This document shows positions 1 through 6,074 of a DNA stretch of 6,074 nt, piece after piece. The stretch covers positions 1 to 6,074 of the forward strand of contig JAURNA010000151.1 of assembly GCA_030830385.1 (NCBI GenBank), given 5' to 3'. Origin of the DNA: Crocinitomicaceae bacterium. GTDB taxonomy: Bacteria > Bacteroidota > Bacteroidia > Flavobacteriales_D > Crocinitomicaceae. Under the pieces are notes generated by a model, which did not search any database, was not told the DNA's origin, and worked only from the letters and a program-made list of their open reading frames with translations. Each line of letters begins with the position of its first letter. The first letter of the stretch is position 1. A program made the translations under genes and the position numbers.

Positions 1-1
1 A

Positions 2-388
2 AAGAAGTACATCAACCGAATTGCATTTCCGCAACTTTTGCCGAAAAAGCAGCATGCGTATGTGTTGTTTCTGAAGGCTGTGTTGAACACACAAGAACTC
101 GGATTTACAAAGAGTGAAGCCCTGTTGCGCAAGGCGATTTCCATGGGACTCAGAACCAGCCAGGACAATTGCGTAGCGCGCATGCACCTTGCCGGGATTT
201 GCGCACAGACCGGACGTAGAAAAGAGGCGATCACACTGCTGGCTGAAGCCAAAAAATTGGATACATCGGGTGTGATGAAAGAACAGATCAACCAAATGAA
301 CCGTCAGTTGAAGGCGGCTCCTTCACGCAACCAAATGCGAATGGCTCAGATGATGGGCGGACGTAAGAAGATGCCTCGTCAACGATGA
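2..388 (+). CDS. TPR-like helical protein, C-terminal part (5' end outside window)
   Basis: The frame is open to the left edge, so this is the last 128 residues of a longer protein. The first possible internal start is a TTG at 38, which I doubt is used. Residues from about 18 to 85 of the visible part read as two or so amphipathic helical hairpins of tetratricopeptide type (for example the stretch ARMHLAGICAQTGRRKEAIT, with the small-residue and A/G spacing of a TPR). This suggests a protein-protein interaction scaffold. The last ~35 residues are basic and rich in Met, Gln and Arg (RNQMRMAQMMGGRKKMPRQR), likely disordered. No signal peptide or membrane segment is visible in this fragment, but the N-terminus is missing. 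The stop TGA overlaps the ATG of the methyltransferase gene (ATGA, 385-388), so the two are probably cotranscribed and translationally coupled. TPR assignment is by pattern only; function unknown. Confidence 0.75.
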   Translation, partial: KKYINRIAFPQLLPKKQHAYVLFLKAVLNTQELGFTKSEALLRKAISMGLRTSQDNCVARMHLAGICAQTGRRKEAITLLAEAKKLDTSGVMKEQINQMNRQLKAAPSRNQMRMAQMMGGRKKMPRQR

Positions 389-1263
389 GTGCAAAGCGCA
401 TCTGGACGCATTCCTGGGAACATTACGAATTACTTGATGCGGGAGGCGGCAAAAAGCTGGAACGCTGGGGTGATACGGTCACGATTCGACCTGAAGTCCA
501 GGCCTATTTCCGGTCTGAATGGTCCTTCGGCGAATGGCGCGAGAAGGCACATTGGGAATTCATCGAGAAAGGAGCGCAGTCCGGAGTTTGGAAACCGTTG
601 AAGAAAAACGCGTCTCAAACCTGGAACATTCGTTACAAAGGTTTGGTTTTCGAATTGAGACTCACACGCTTTAAGCACCTTGGAATTTTCCCCGAACAAA
701 GTGTTAACTGGGATTTGATTTCGGATAACACCACTTCGGAAGATCGGTTTCTGAACCTCTTCGCATACACCGGTGCTGCTTCGCTCGCAGCTCGCAAATC
801 CGGAGCGGATACATTCCATGTTGATTCGGTTAAACAACTGATTTCCTGGGCAAGAACCAACATGGAGCACAGTCGGTTGTTGAATGTGCGTTGGGTGCAC
901 GAGGATGCGTTGAAATTCGGCAAACGTGAAATCAAAAGAGGAAACCAGTACAAAGGAATCATCATGGACCCGCCTGCATGGGGAGTTGGAGCGAACAACG
1001 AGAAGTGGAAACTGGAAGATCAACTCGATGAGCTTGTAAGTACCGCCTCTCAACTCATGGATCCAGATGGTTTTCTCATTCTTAATACATATAGTCCGAA
1101 AGTGGAAATGGATTTGCTGCATGAGATGTCTGACCTTTATCTGGGCTCTCGCGATTGCGAAGTTTCAGAACTGTGGGCAAAAACCCAAACGGGCAAAGAA
1201 TTGTATTTCGGCAATGTGCTTCGGGCGGGATTCGATCGTCTGGCAACGGGTACAATAGAGTAA
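385..1263 (+). CDS. RlmI-type class I SAM-dependent methyltransferase
   Basis: A 292-residue cytoplasmic class I methyltransferase of the COG1092/RlmI-like group, which mostly modify rRNA. Residues 1-117 form an N-terminal part with a conserved-looking YELLDAGGGKKLERWGD start (14-30). The Rossmann domain follows: motif I FLNLFAYTGAASLAA (122-136), an acidic residue for the SAM ribose at D147 (HVDS), motif III region VHEDAL (171-176), and motif IV DPPAWG (195-200). E. coli RlmI is about 396 residues with an N-terminal PUA domain; no PUA is evident here. In RlmI, motif VI carries the catalytic cysteine (SCS); here the matching place reads NTYS (234-237), so an m5C mechanism through that cysteine is unlikely. 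The closest type I know is the shorter RlmI-like family found in alphaproteobacteria and Bacteroidota, of unknown substrate. The ATG lies inside the upstream stop (ATGA), with no Shine-Dalgarno. Family is secure; substrate is not. Confidence 0.9.
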   Translation: MSAKRIWTHSWEHYELLDAGGGKKLERWGDTVTIRPEVQAYFRSEWSFGEWREKAHWEFIEKGAQSGVWKPLKKNASQTWNIRYKGLVFELRLTRFKHLGIFPEQSVNWDLISDNTTSEDRFLNLFAYTGAASLAARKSGADTFHVDSVKQLISWARTNMEHSRLLNVRWVHEDALKFGKREIKRGNQYKGIIMDPPAWGVGANNEKWKLEDQLDELVSTASQLMDPDGFLILNTYSPKVEMDLLHEMSDLYLGSRDCEVSELWAKTQTGKELYFGNVLRAGFDRLATGTIE

Positions 1264-1369
1264 TGGTGGGTAAGCAGACATTGTTCGTCCAATTAGTATC
1301 TTTCCTTCGAGGTGCGAAACCGATGGTGAACCCGGCCGCTGCAGAATGCATGGGTTGGGGGTTGCTCTC
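1264..1369. other. Intergenic gap between convergent genes
   Basis: This 106-base gap lies between the 3' end of the methyltransferase (+) and the end of the small ORF (-). I see no stem followed by a T-tract, no promoter match and no repeat. A + strand frame starts with TAATG at the methyltransferase stop (ATG 1263) and runs 57 codons to 1436, but its product is unrecognised and overlaps the better candidate on the other strand. A weak imperfect hairpin around 1366-1376 has no T-run. Confidence 0.5.
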
Positions 1370-1546
1370 TCAGGGAGTCAGACAATCCAGGAGTCGATCG
1401 TATTTGACAATAAGCAACCGATTTTCGACAGCCTGATCGACAGGATCAAAATTCTCCATCCTGTCGCAATCAATCGTTTTTTTCAGCAATGCTTCGCAAT
1501 CCTGAGCCTTTGCCGGAAATGAGGCAAACAGAAGTGCGAACAGCAC
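1370..1546 (-). CDS. Small putative secreted three-cysteine protein, unrecognised
   Basis: A 58-codon frame begins with GTG at 1546, only seven bases after the TAA of the S46 peptidase (1554-1556), and ends with TGA at 1370-1372. The product starts MLFALLFASFPAKAQDCEAL (GTG read as Met): a hydrophobic core, then an AKA site where signal peptidase I could cut after residue 14, leaving a mature part starting QDC. The mature part is about 44 residues, mixed charge, with cysteines at 17, 27 and 55; DC is followed by an acidic residue twice, ten residues apart. I do not recognise a family. Against it: the signal sequence is short and lacks the usual positive N-terminus, the start is GTG, and there is no Shine-Dalgarno. 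For it: clean signal-like sequence, intact frame, tight operon-like spacing, and otherwise unexplained DNA. It could also be a gene remnant. Confidence 0.5.
   Translation of the reverse strand: MLFALLFASFPAKAQDCEALLKKTIDCDRMENFDPVDQAVENRLLIVKYDRLLDCLTP
1438..1466. repeat. Perfect 9-bp inverted repeat (hairpin)
   Basis: CGACAGGAT (1438-1446) and ATCCTGTCG (1458-1466) are perfect reverse complements with an 11-base spacer. They lie inside the small - strand ORF. On the + strand a run of seven T (1477-1483) follows ten bases later, so it might act as a poor terminator for the methyltransferase transcript, but the gap between stem and T-run is too long for a standard intrinsic terminator. Confidence 0.4.
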
Positions 1547-1553
1547 CGGTGCG

Positions 1554-3698
1554 TTATTTCACCAGTTTCATTTCTTCAACGAGGTGACCTGCTCCTGCGA
1601 ATTTGTCGATCATGAACAAAACGTATCGAATATCAACGCTGATCGTGCGCACATAGTTATCGTCCCACGTGAGGTCGCTGGTCATGGACTCCCAGTTTCC
1701 ATCGAAAGCGATTCCGACCAGTTCTCCTTTACCGTTGATCACGGGACTTCCCGAGTTCCCTCCGGTGATGTCCGTATCGTGTACGAAACAAACAGTCAGG
1801 TTACCATCTTTGTTTGCATACCGGCCAAAATCTTTGTTCTTAAGAAGTGATCTTAATTTTTCCGGCACATCGAATTCCTCGTCTCCGGCTTTGTATTTGT
1901 CCAGAATTTCATTTCCATACGTAAAGGCTGAATACGGCTTGCCTTCCCAATTGCTGTATGACTTTACTTTGCCATAGGTCATCCGCATGGTAAAGTTTGC
2001 ATCCGGGTAGAATTTTTTATCACTTTCCTTCAGTTGAAGAGCCTCCATGTACAATTGACGAAGTTCTTCCATGTTGGCTTCGCGTTCTCCACCTGCTGGA
2101 ACGATCAGTTCGCGGTAAAGGCGAATAATACTCAGTATGTAGAGTACACCAGGGTCATTATCGAGTGCCTTGAGTGTTGGCTTCGCAAGAAATTTTTCCA
2201 TGCGTGCTTTGTCGGTTAGAATGGATTTATGAAAGACCAAATCTACAAACCGATCGTTGTCTCCTTTGGCGTTTTTCGTATACAACTTATGTTCGAAGAA
2301 ATCGGCTCGCTGCGAAACGTCATTCTTGAGAATGTCCAGTGCCATTTTGAAGATATTCCGGTCCATCGGAACACTGTAACTCTCGAATTCTTCCAGACTT
2401 TCGCGCAGTGCGTCGATGCCATATTCAGTGCGTGTTTCATCTTCATTCTCCATCCAGCCATGCAGTCGGTAAGCGGTAATTCCCCGGTTGATGAAATCAG
2501 GGCCGAATGCACCAAAGTTGAAATATGCCTGATCTTGCGTGGTATTTACGGACTTTTCGAGTGTGGATTTGATGTCCGATAATACGGATCCGTATTTCTT
2601 TTTGCGGTCCGGGTCGGAGTTGATCCATGATGTAAGTTCTTTTTCATACATCTCTTTTTGCCCGATGAGGTCGAATTTTTTCAATCCTCTCAGTTGACCT
2701 TTAAAGTATTTGTATGTATTTGCTGATGAAGCATAAGAAGACGCATAATCGAGAAAGGTTTTGTCCGATTTATCCATCTCTGTTTTCATGATTTCCAGCT
2801 TCTTACCAAGTATATCCACGTAAACAGGGTTGGCGATCGTCTGCTGTTCGCGAACCTCGTGCGAGGTAAGGTAGCGATCTGTGCTGCCCGGATACCCCAT
2901 AACCATCGTGAAATCTCCTTCGCTTACTCCTGCCGTAGAAACAGGAAGGAAATGGTTGGGGGCATACGGTTTGTTGGAAGCACTGTAGTCAGCGGGTGCG
3001 TTATTTTCTCCGGCATAGATGCGAAGCATGGAGAAATCACATGTGTGTCTCGGCCATTGCCAGTTGTCTGTGTCACCTCCGAATTTTCCTACTACTTTCG
3101 GTGGACATCCAACCAATCGAATGTCTGTGTATTCATGGTAAAGGAAGGCATAAACGGCATTTCCATCAAACATTTCTTTTACAGAAACATTGTAACGCCC
3201 TTCTTCGGATAGTTCTTTCTTGATAGCGTTCATTTCTTCCATCATGGCTAAGCCCTTCATGTCTTCGTCCATTCCCTCAAGCTTTTTGTTGATGCGGCTG
3301 GTCATGTCTTCCATTCGTACCAAAAACTTGACGCTTAAGTCAGGAATCGGAAGTTCGGCACCATGATTTTGCGCCCAAAAACCGTCTCTCAGATAATTGT
3401 CTGTTTCGGAACTCAATTCGGCAATGGCATCGTACGCACAGTGGTGATTGGTAAACAGAAGACCTTTATCGGAAACAACTTCTGCGGTACAAAATCCGCC
3501 CAATTGCACGATCGCATCCTTGATACTCGAGTTGTTTATGCTGTATATCTGCTCAGGCGTAAGTGTACAACCCAAACGCTTCATTTCTTCGTAATTGTAA
3601 TCTTTCAGAAGAAGGGGTAGCCACATTCCCTCGTCATCAACGGACGCGTAGAATGGCTTGGCAAATAATAATGCAGTGGCGAATACGAGAAATTTCAT
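1554..3698 (-). CDS. S46-family dipeptidyl-peptidase, DPP7-type
   Basis: A secreted serine exopeptidase that removes dipeptides from the N-terminus of peptides in the periplasm, feeding peptide-based nutrition. Length with the chosen start is 714 residues, against about 712 for P. gingivalis DPP7. The N-terminus MKFLVFATALLFAKPFYA is a signal peptide. The catalytic triad is visible in family context: His86 (TNHHCAYD), Asp221 (RHTCDFSM) and Ser649 (TGGNSGSP). The specificity position, Arg in DPP11 (FDRNWE) and Gly in DPP7 (FDGNWE), is Gly667 here, which predicts preference for hydrophobic rather than acidic P1 residues. The C-terminal RYVLFMIDKF segment is typical and complete. Another ATG lies 18 bases upstream (3716) and would add MIKHEA; I prefer 3698 because the promoter -7 box ends at 3718, leaving the first ATG at or before the transcription start. 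Residue 220, before the catalytic Asp, is Cys where I recall Gly in characterised members. A small secreted ORF follows after seven bases. Confidence 0.95.
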   Translation of the reverse strand: MKFLVFATALLFAKPFYASVDDEGMWLPLLLKDYNYEEMKRLGCTLTPEQIYSINNSSIKDAIVQLGGFCTAEVVSDKGLLFTNHHCAYDAIAELSSETDNYLRDGFWAQNHGAELPIPDLSVKFLVRMEDMTSRINKKLEGMDEDMKGLAMMEEMNAIKKELSEEGRYNVSVKEMFDGNAVYAFLYHEYTDIRLVGCPPKVVGKFGGDTDNWQWPRHTCDFSMLRIYAGENNAPADYSASNKPYAPNHFLPVSTAGVSEGDFTMVMGYPGSTDRYLTSHEVREQQTIANPVYVDILGKKLEIMKTEMDKSDKTFLDYASSYASSANTYKYFKGQLRGLKKFDLIGQKEMYEKELTSWINSDPDRKKKYGSVLSDIKSTLEKSVNTTQDQAYFNFGAFGPDFINRGITAYRLHGWMENEDETRTEYGIDALRESLEEFESYSVPMDRNIFKMALDILKNDVSQRADFFEHKLYTKNAKGDNDRFVDLVFHKSILTDKARMEKFLAKPTLKALDNDPGVLYILSIIRLYRELIVPAGGEREANMEELRQLYMEALQLKESDKKFYPDANFTMRMTYGKVKSYSNWEGKPYSAFTYGNEILDKYKAGDEEFDVPEKLRSLLKNKDFGRYANKDGNLTVCFVHDTDITGGNSGSPVINGKGELVGIAFDGNWESMTSDLTWDDNYVRTISVDIRYVLFMIDKFAGAGHLVEEMKLVK

Positions 3699-3717
3699 AG
3701 CTTCATGTTTAATCATT

Positions 3718-3747
3718 CAAAGATGACAAAAAAAAGCATTTGTCCAA
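3718..3747 (-). promoter_or_regulatory. Bacteroidetes-type promoter for the S46 peptidase
   Basis: Read on the - strand, TTG (3747-3745) directly follows the dehydrogenase stop codon, then 19 bases, then CATCTTTG (3725-3718), a one-mismatch fit to the TAnnTTTG -7 box. The expected transcription start is a few bases further, about 3714-3712. The distance from the box to the ATG at 3698 is 19 bases, identical to that seen for mgtE in this window. The spacer contains an 8-T tract. Confidence 0.6.
3725..3744 (-). repeat. 6-bp inverted repeat around a T-tract, between dehydrogenase and peptidase
   Basis: On the - strand GACAAA and TTTGTC flank an 8-base T-rich loop. It sits right after the dehydrogenase stop, inside the promoter spacer. 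It could slow or end transcription from the mgtE unit, but the AT-rich 6-bp stem is weak and the T-run is in the loop and 3' arm, not after it. I do not call it a terminator. Confidence 0.3.
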
Positions 3748-4695
3748 CTACGATCGGGCCGAATGCCAGGCTAATATTTTATCGGCAAGAACATCGCTCA
3801 GCAAAAAGTAACTTTTATGAGTCCAGCCGCCTACGTGCGGAGTGAGCAACACGTTTGAACTGTTGAGCAAATAGGCAAATGAATCGGGTAATTCCTGGGT
3901 GAAAAATGATTCGAAACTTGCTTTTTCATACTCAAGAACATCCAGGCAAGCACCGAATACCTGTTTGGTTTTAAGAGCGTTCACAAGGGCCCGAGTTTCC
4001 ACGATTTTCCCTCTGGAAAGGTTGATGAGATAGATAGGTTTGCGGAATGTGGCAAGGTACTCCTCGTTCACCATGAAAAGTGTTTCCTCATTCTGCGGGA
4101 TATGAAAACTGATCACGTCGCATCGTTCGAAGAGATCATTCATGGAGGACTCTGTAACGAATTCATCTCCAAAACCGGATTTGTACTTGTCGTATGCAAG
4201 GACTTCAACGTTGAATCCACGTAATTTCTTTGCAAATGCGCTTCCGTTGTTGCCAAATCCGACAATTCCCACGGTTTTGCCATCCAATTCTATACCTCGA
4301 TTGCCTTCACGATCCCATTTCCCCGAGCGAATTTCACGATCGGCAAGATGGATGCGATTGAATAAGGAGAGGAGCATTCCCAGCGCATGTTCACCAACAG
4401 CATTTCGATTTCCTTCCGGCGCATTGAACAATGCTATGTTGTGTTTGTTGCAATACTCCTCATCGATGTTTTCCATTCCAGCCCCGGATCGGGCGATAAA
4501 GCGGAGTTTCGTGGCACGCTTCAGGAATTTTTCATCCATGGGGAAGCGCGAACGAACCACGATGCCCTCTGCAGATTCGATTTTGTGCATGCAAGCGTCC
4601 CGATCAAGAGAAGTTGCATCCTCACACCGGAATCCAGCGTCTTTCAACCGTTGCCGGAGAATGGGATGTACCGTGTCGAGAAAAACGACCTTCAT
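3748..4695 (-). CDS. D-isomer 2-hydroxyacid dehydrogenase (phosphoglycerate dehydrogenase-like)
   Basis: A 315-residue cytoplasmic NAD-dependent oxidoreductase. The substrate-binding domain is split (about 1-100 and the C-terminus) around the nucleotide-binding domain. Visible motifs: VVRSRF (46-51) and ARSGAGMENID (68-78), resembling the substrate loops of 3-phosphoglycerate dehydrogenases; the dinucleotide fingerprint GFGNNG (146-151) with Asp169 at the end of the second strand, which favours NAD over NADP; and the catalytic set Arg228 (NLSRGK), Glu257 (DVLEYE) and His287 (TPHVGG), spaced as in this family. There is no C-terminal ACT domain, so unlike E. coli SerA (about 410 residues) it should lack serine feedback through that domain. 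Most likely it oxidises 3-phosphoglycerate in serine synthesis, but another D-2-hydroxyacid is possible. The ATG overlaps the mgtE stop (ATGA, 4692-4695), implying coupled translation from the mgtE promoter. Stop is TAG. Confidence 0.9.
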   Translation of the reverse strand: MKVVFLDTVHPILRQRLKDAGFRCEDATSLDRDACMHKIESAEGIVVRSRFPMDEKFLKRATKLRFIARSGAGMENIDEEYCNKHNIALFNAPEGNRNAVGEHALGMLLSLFNRIHLADREIRSGKWDREGNRGIELDGKTVGIVGFGNNGSAFAKKLRGFNVEVLAYDKYKSGFGDEFVTESSMNDLFERCDVISFHIPQNEETLFMVNEEYLATFRKPIYLINLSRGKIVETRALVNALKTKQVFGACLDVLEYEKASFESFFTQELPDSFAYLLNSSNVLLTPHVGGWTHKSYFLLSDVLADKILAWHSARS

Positions 4696-6044
4696 AAACC
4701 GTAGAGTAAAATACCGATGGTGAGGTAAATGAAAAGTCCGAGCACGTCGTTGAGTGTTGTGATAAACGGACCGGTAGCGAGCGCCGGATCAATGTTGTAC
4801 CGATCAAGCATGAGAGGAATAAGCGTTCCAAATACCGCTGCGAACATGATCACCGTAAACAACGAGATGCTCACTACGAGCCCAAGTGTTCCTGAGTCAA
4901 AAACGAAGGCAATTCCATAAATGATAATGGATAGTACCACACCGTTGACTACTGCCACGAGTGCTTCCTTGCTGATTTTTTTGACGATACTTCCAAATTG
5001 GTCTGTTCCTTTTGCGAGCGATTGCACTACAATTGCAGAAGACTGTACTCCCACATTTCCGCCCATTGCCGTAATGAGAGGGATAAAGAATGCGAGCGCC
5101 GGAATTTTTCCGATGTCTACTTCGAAAATAGAAATTACCTGCGCACCAAGAACTCCACCGAGCAATCCGATCAGCAACCAGGGCATTCTTGCCCGGGAAA
5201 TGCGCCAAACACTCGAACTGGATTCTACTTTTTCAGAGATACCTGATGCCAGTTGGAAGTCCCGATCTGCTTCTTCTTTAATGACATCAACTACATCGTC
5301 AATGGTAATGCGCCCTACCAATTTGCCTTGCAAATCAACTACAGGAACCGAAACGAGGTCGTATTTTTCCATGACCCGTGCAACGTCTTCGTTGTCGTCG
5401 TCGGTTTTCACGGAAATCATGTTTTTGTCCTGATACAAATTGGCGATTCGCGTACCCGGGCCTGCAAACAACAGCCGTTTGAGGGATAAAAACCCGACCA
5501 ATTTGTCGTGGTCATCAACAACGTAAATCGTAAATACTTTTTCAACTTCTTCGGCCTGCTTACGGAGTTCAATTACACAGCGGTTCACCGGCCAGTCGAG
5601 TTTGGCTTTCATGAACTCTTTCTGCATCAATCCTCCTGCTGTGTCTTCGTCGTAATTGAGAAGGTCGACAATTTCTTCTGCTGCTTCGTTGTCCGATATG
5701 TGCGAAATGACTTCGCGAACCTGATCCGCGGGCAACTCACCCACTACGTCAGCGGCGTCATCGGAATCCAGGTTTTCAATCTGACCCGCGATTTCTTCAG
5801 AGGAAAATGATTTCAGGAGTCGCTCACGAACTTCCTCGTCCAGCTCAATCAGGACTTCACCTTTCAGTTCTTTGCTTAAAAGTCGATAGAGCTTTTGGGC
5901 GTCGGAATTTTCGAGTTCATCGATGATATCGGCAATGTCTGCGTCGTGAAGTTCGAAGACGTTCTCTTTGATCCATGCTGTATCGTTCGTGCGTAATGCA
6001 TGGAGAAGTTGCTCGAAAAATGTTTTGGTTAACTCGAAACGCAT
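4692..6044 (-). CDS. mgtE: Magnesium transporter MgtE
   Basis: An inner-membrane Mg2+ channel/transporter of 450 residues, the usual length of the family (Thermus thermophilus MgtE is also 450). Order of domains: an acidic helical N domain of superhelical type (about 1-130), a pair of CBS domains (about 140-260; IYVVDDHDKLVGFLSL and VPVVDLQGKLVGRITIDDVV are the two typical CBS ends), a plug-helix region (about 261-285), then five hydrophobic segments near 288-308, 314-342, 357-382, 386-412 and 424-449. The signature PLITAMGGNVGVQSS (322-336) is the pore-lining GNxGxQ region, and TTLNDVLG (429-436) carries Asp433, matching the Mg2+-binding Asp432 of the T. thermophilus protein. The many Asp/Glu residues in the N and CBS domains fit cytosolic Mg2+ sensing that closes the pore. 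The leader is too short for an Mg2+ riboswitch, so control is probably by this gating. It is first in a two-gene unit with the dehydrogenase. Confidence 0.97.
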   Translation of the reverse strand: MRFELTKTFFEQLLHALRTNDTAWIKENVFELHDADIADIIDELENSDAQKLYRLLSKELKGEVLIELDEEVRERLLKSFSSEEIAGQIENLDSDDAADVVGELPADQVREVISHISDNEAAEEIVDLLNYDEDTAGGLMQKEFMKAKLDWPVNRCVIELRKQAEEVEKVFTIYVVDDHDKLVGFLSLKRLLFAGPGTRIANLYQDKNMISVKTDDDNEDVARVMEKYDLVSVPVVDLQGKLVGRITIDDVVDVIKEEADRDFQLASGISEKVESSSSVWRISRARMPWLLIGLLGGVLGAQVISIFEVDIGKIPALAFFIPLITAMGGNVGVQSSAIVVQSLAKGTDQFGSIVKKISKEALVAVVNGVVLSIIIYGIAFVFDSGTLGLVVSISLFTVIMFAAVFGTLIPLMLDRYNIDPALATGPFITTLNDVLGLFIYLTIGILLYGL

Positions 6045-6063
6045 GCCCAGAACAAATTTGGGG

Positions 6064-6071
6064 CAAAGATA
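6064..6071 (-). promoter_or_regulatory. Promoter -7 box for mgtE
   Basis: On the - strand the sequence TATCTTTG is an exact match to the Bacteroidetes -7 consensus TAnnTTTG, 19 bases before the mgtE ATG. The -33 TTG element would fall beyond the right edge. Expected start of transcription is near 6060, giving a leader of roughly 15 bases. The leader contains GCCC and GGGC as possible pairing arms, too short to call a regulatory structure. Confidence 0.6.
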
Positions 6072-6074
6072 GGT

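Noticed and set aside
38..40. TTG as the true start of the first + strand gene
   Set aside because: The same frame is open to base 2 with protein-like sequence upstream (KKYINRIAFPQL), so the gene more likely starts outside the window.
430..1122. Long - strand open frame antisense to the methyltransferase gene
   Set aside because: It lies within a gene with clear methyltransferase motifs; the antisense product has no recognisable features, so it is a shadow frame.
1263..1436. + strand frame of 57 codons starting with TAATG at the methyltransferase stop
   Set aside because: The product is not recognisable, has no signal or domain pattern, and overlaps the more protein-like small ORF on the opposite strand.
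3725..3744. Intrinsic terminator after the dehydrogenase gene
   Set aside because: The stem is six AT-rich pairs and the T-run is part of the loop and arm instead of following the stem.
4142..4723. Long + strand frame opposite the dehydrogenase gene
   Set aside because: Ser/Arg/Pro-rich translation typical of an antisense shadow; the - strand frame has all dehydrogenase motifs.
6045..6063. Possible Mg2+ riboswitch or leader structure ahead of mgtE
   Set aside because: With a -7 box at 6064-6071 the leader is only about 15 bases, too short for a known Mg2+ riboswitch.

Overview
The window looks like ordinary chromosome from a member of the Bacteroidota, probably Flavobacteriales-like. Three things point there: an S46-family dipeptidyl-peptidase (family typical of this phylum), two promoters close to the Bacteroidetes consensus (TTG-N19..21-TAnnTTTG), and start codons without convincing Shine-Dalgarno sequences. 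Genes are tightly packed, and two neighbouring pairs share the four-base ATGA stop/start overlap. I see no mobile element, phage gene, CRISPR array, tRNA or rRNA.

Layout. On the + strand, the 3' part of a TPR-like gene (open to the left edge) overlaps a gene for a RlmI-type (COG1092-like) SAM-dependent methyltransferase ending at 1263. All further genes are on the - strand and converge on it. Reading from the right edge: mgtE (Mg2+ channel/transporter, promoter visible at the edge), then an NAD-dependent D-2-hydroxyacid dehydrogenase of the phosphoglycerate-dehydrogenase type coupled to mgtE by ATGA. Next comes a short gap holding a complete promoter, then a secreted S46 dipeptidyl-peptidase with DPP7-type residues. 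Seven bases after its stop is a small unrecognised reading frame (58 codons, GTG start) that looks like a secreted three-cysteine protein.

Function. The - strand genes appear to form two transcription units: mgtE plus dehydrogenase (Mg2+ uptake and probably serine or hydroxyacid metabolism, with no obvious shared pathway), and the peptidase plus small secreted ORF (periplasmic peptide degradation). The + strand pair probably concerns RNA modification, but the methyltransferase substrate is unknown: it lacks the motif VI cysteine expected of m5C enzymes such as RlmI.

I found no clear new multi-gene system. The points most worth a second look are the small secreted ORF after the peptidase, a promoter position that argues for moving the peptidase start 18 bases downstream, and the altered motif VI of the methyltransferase.
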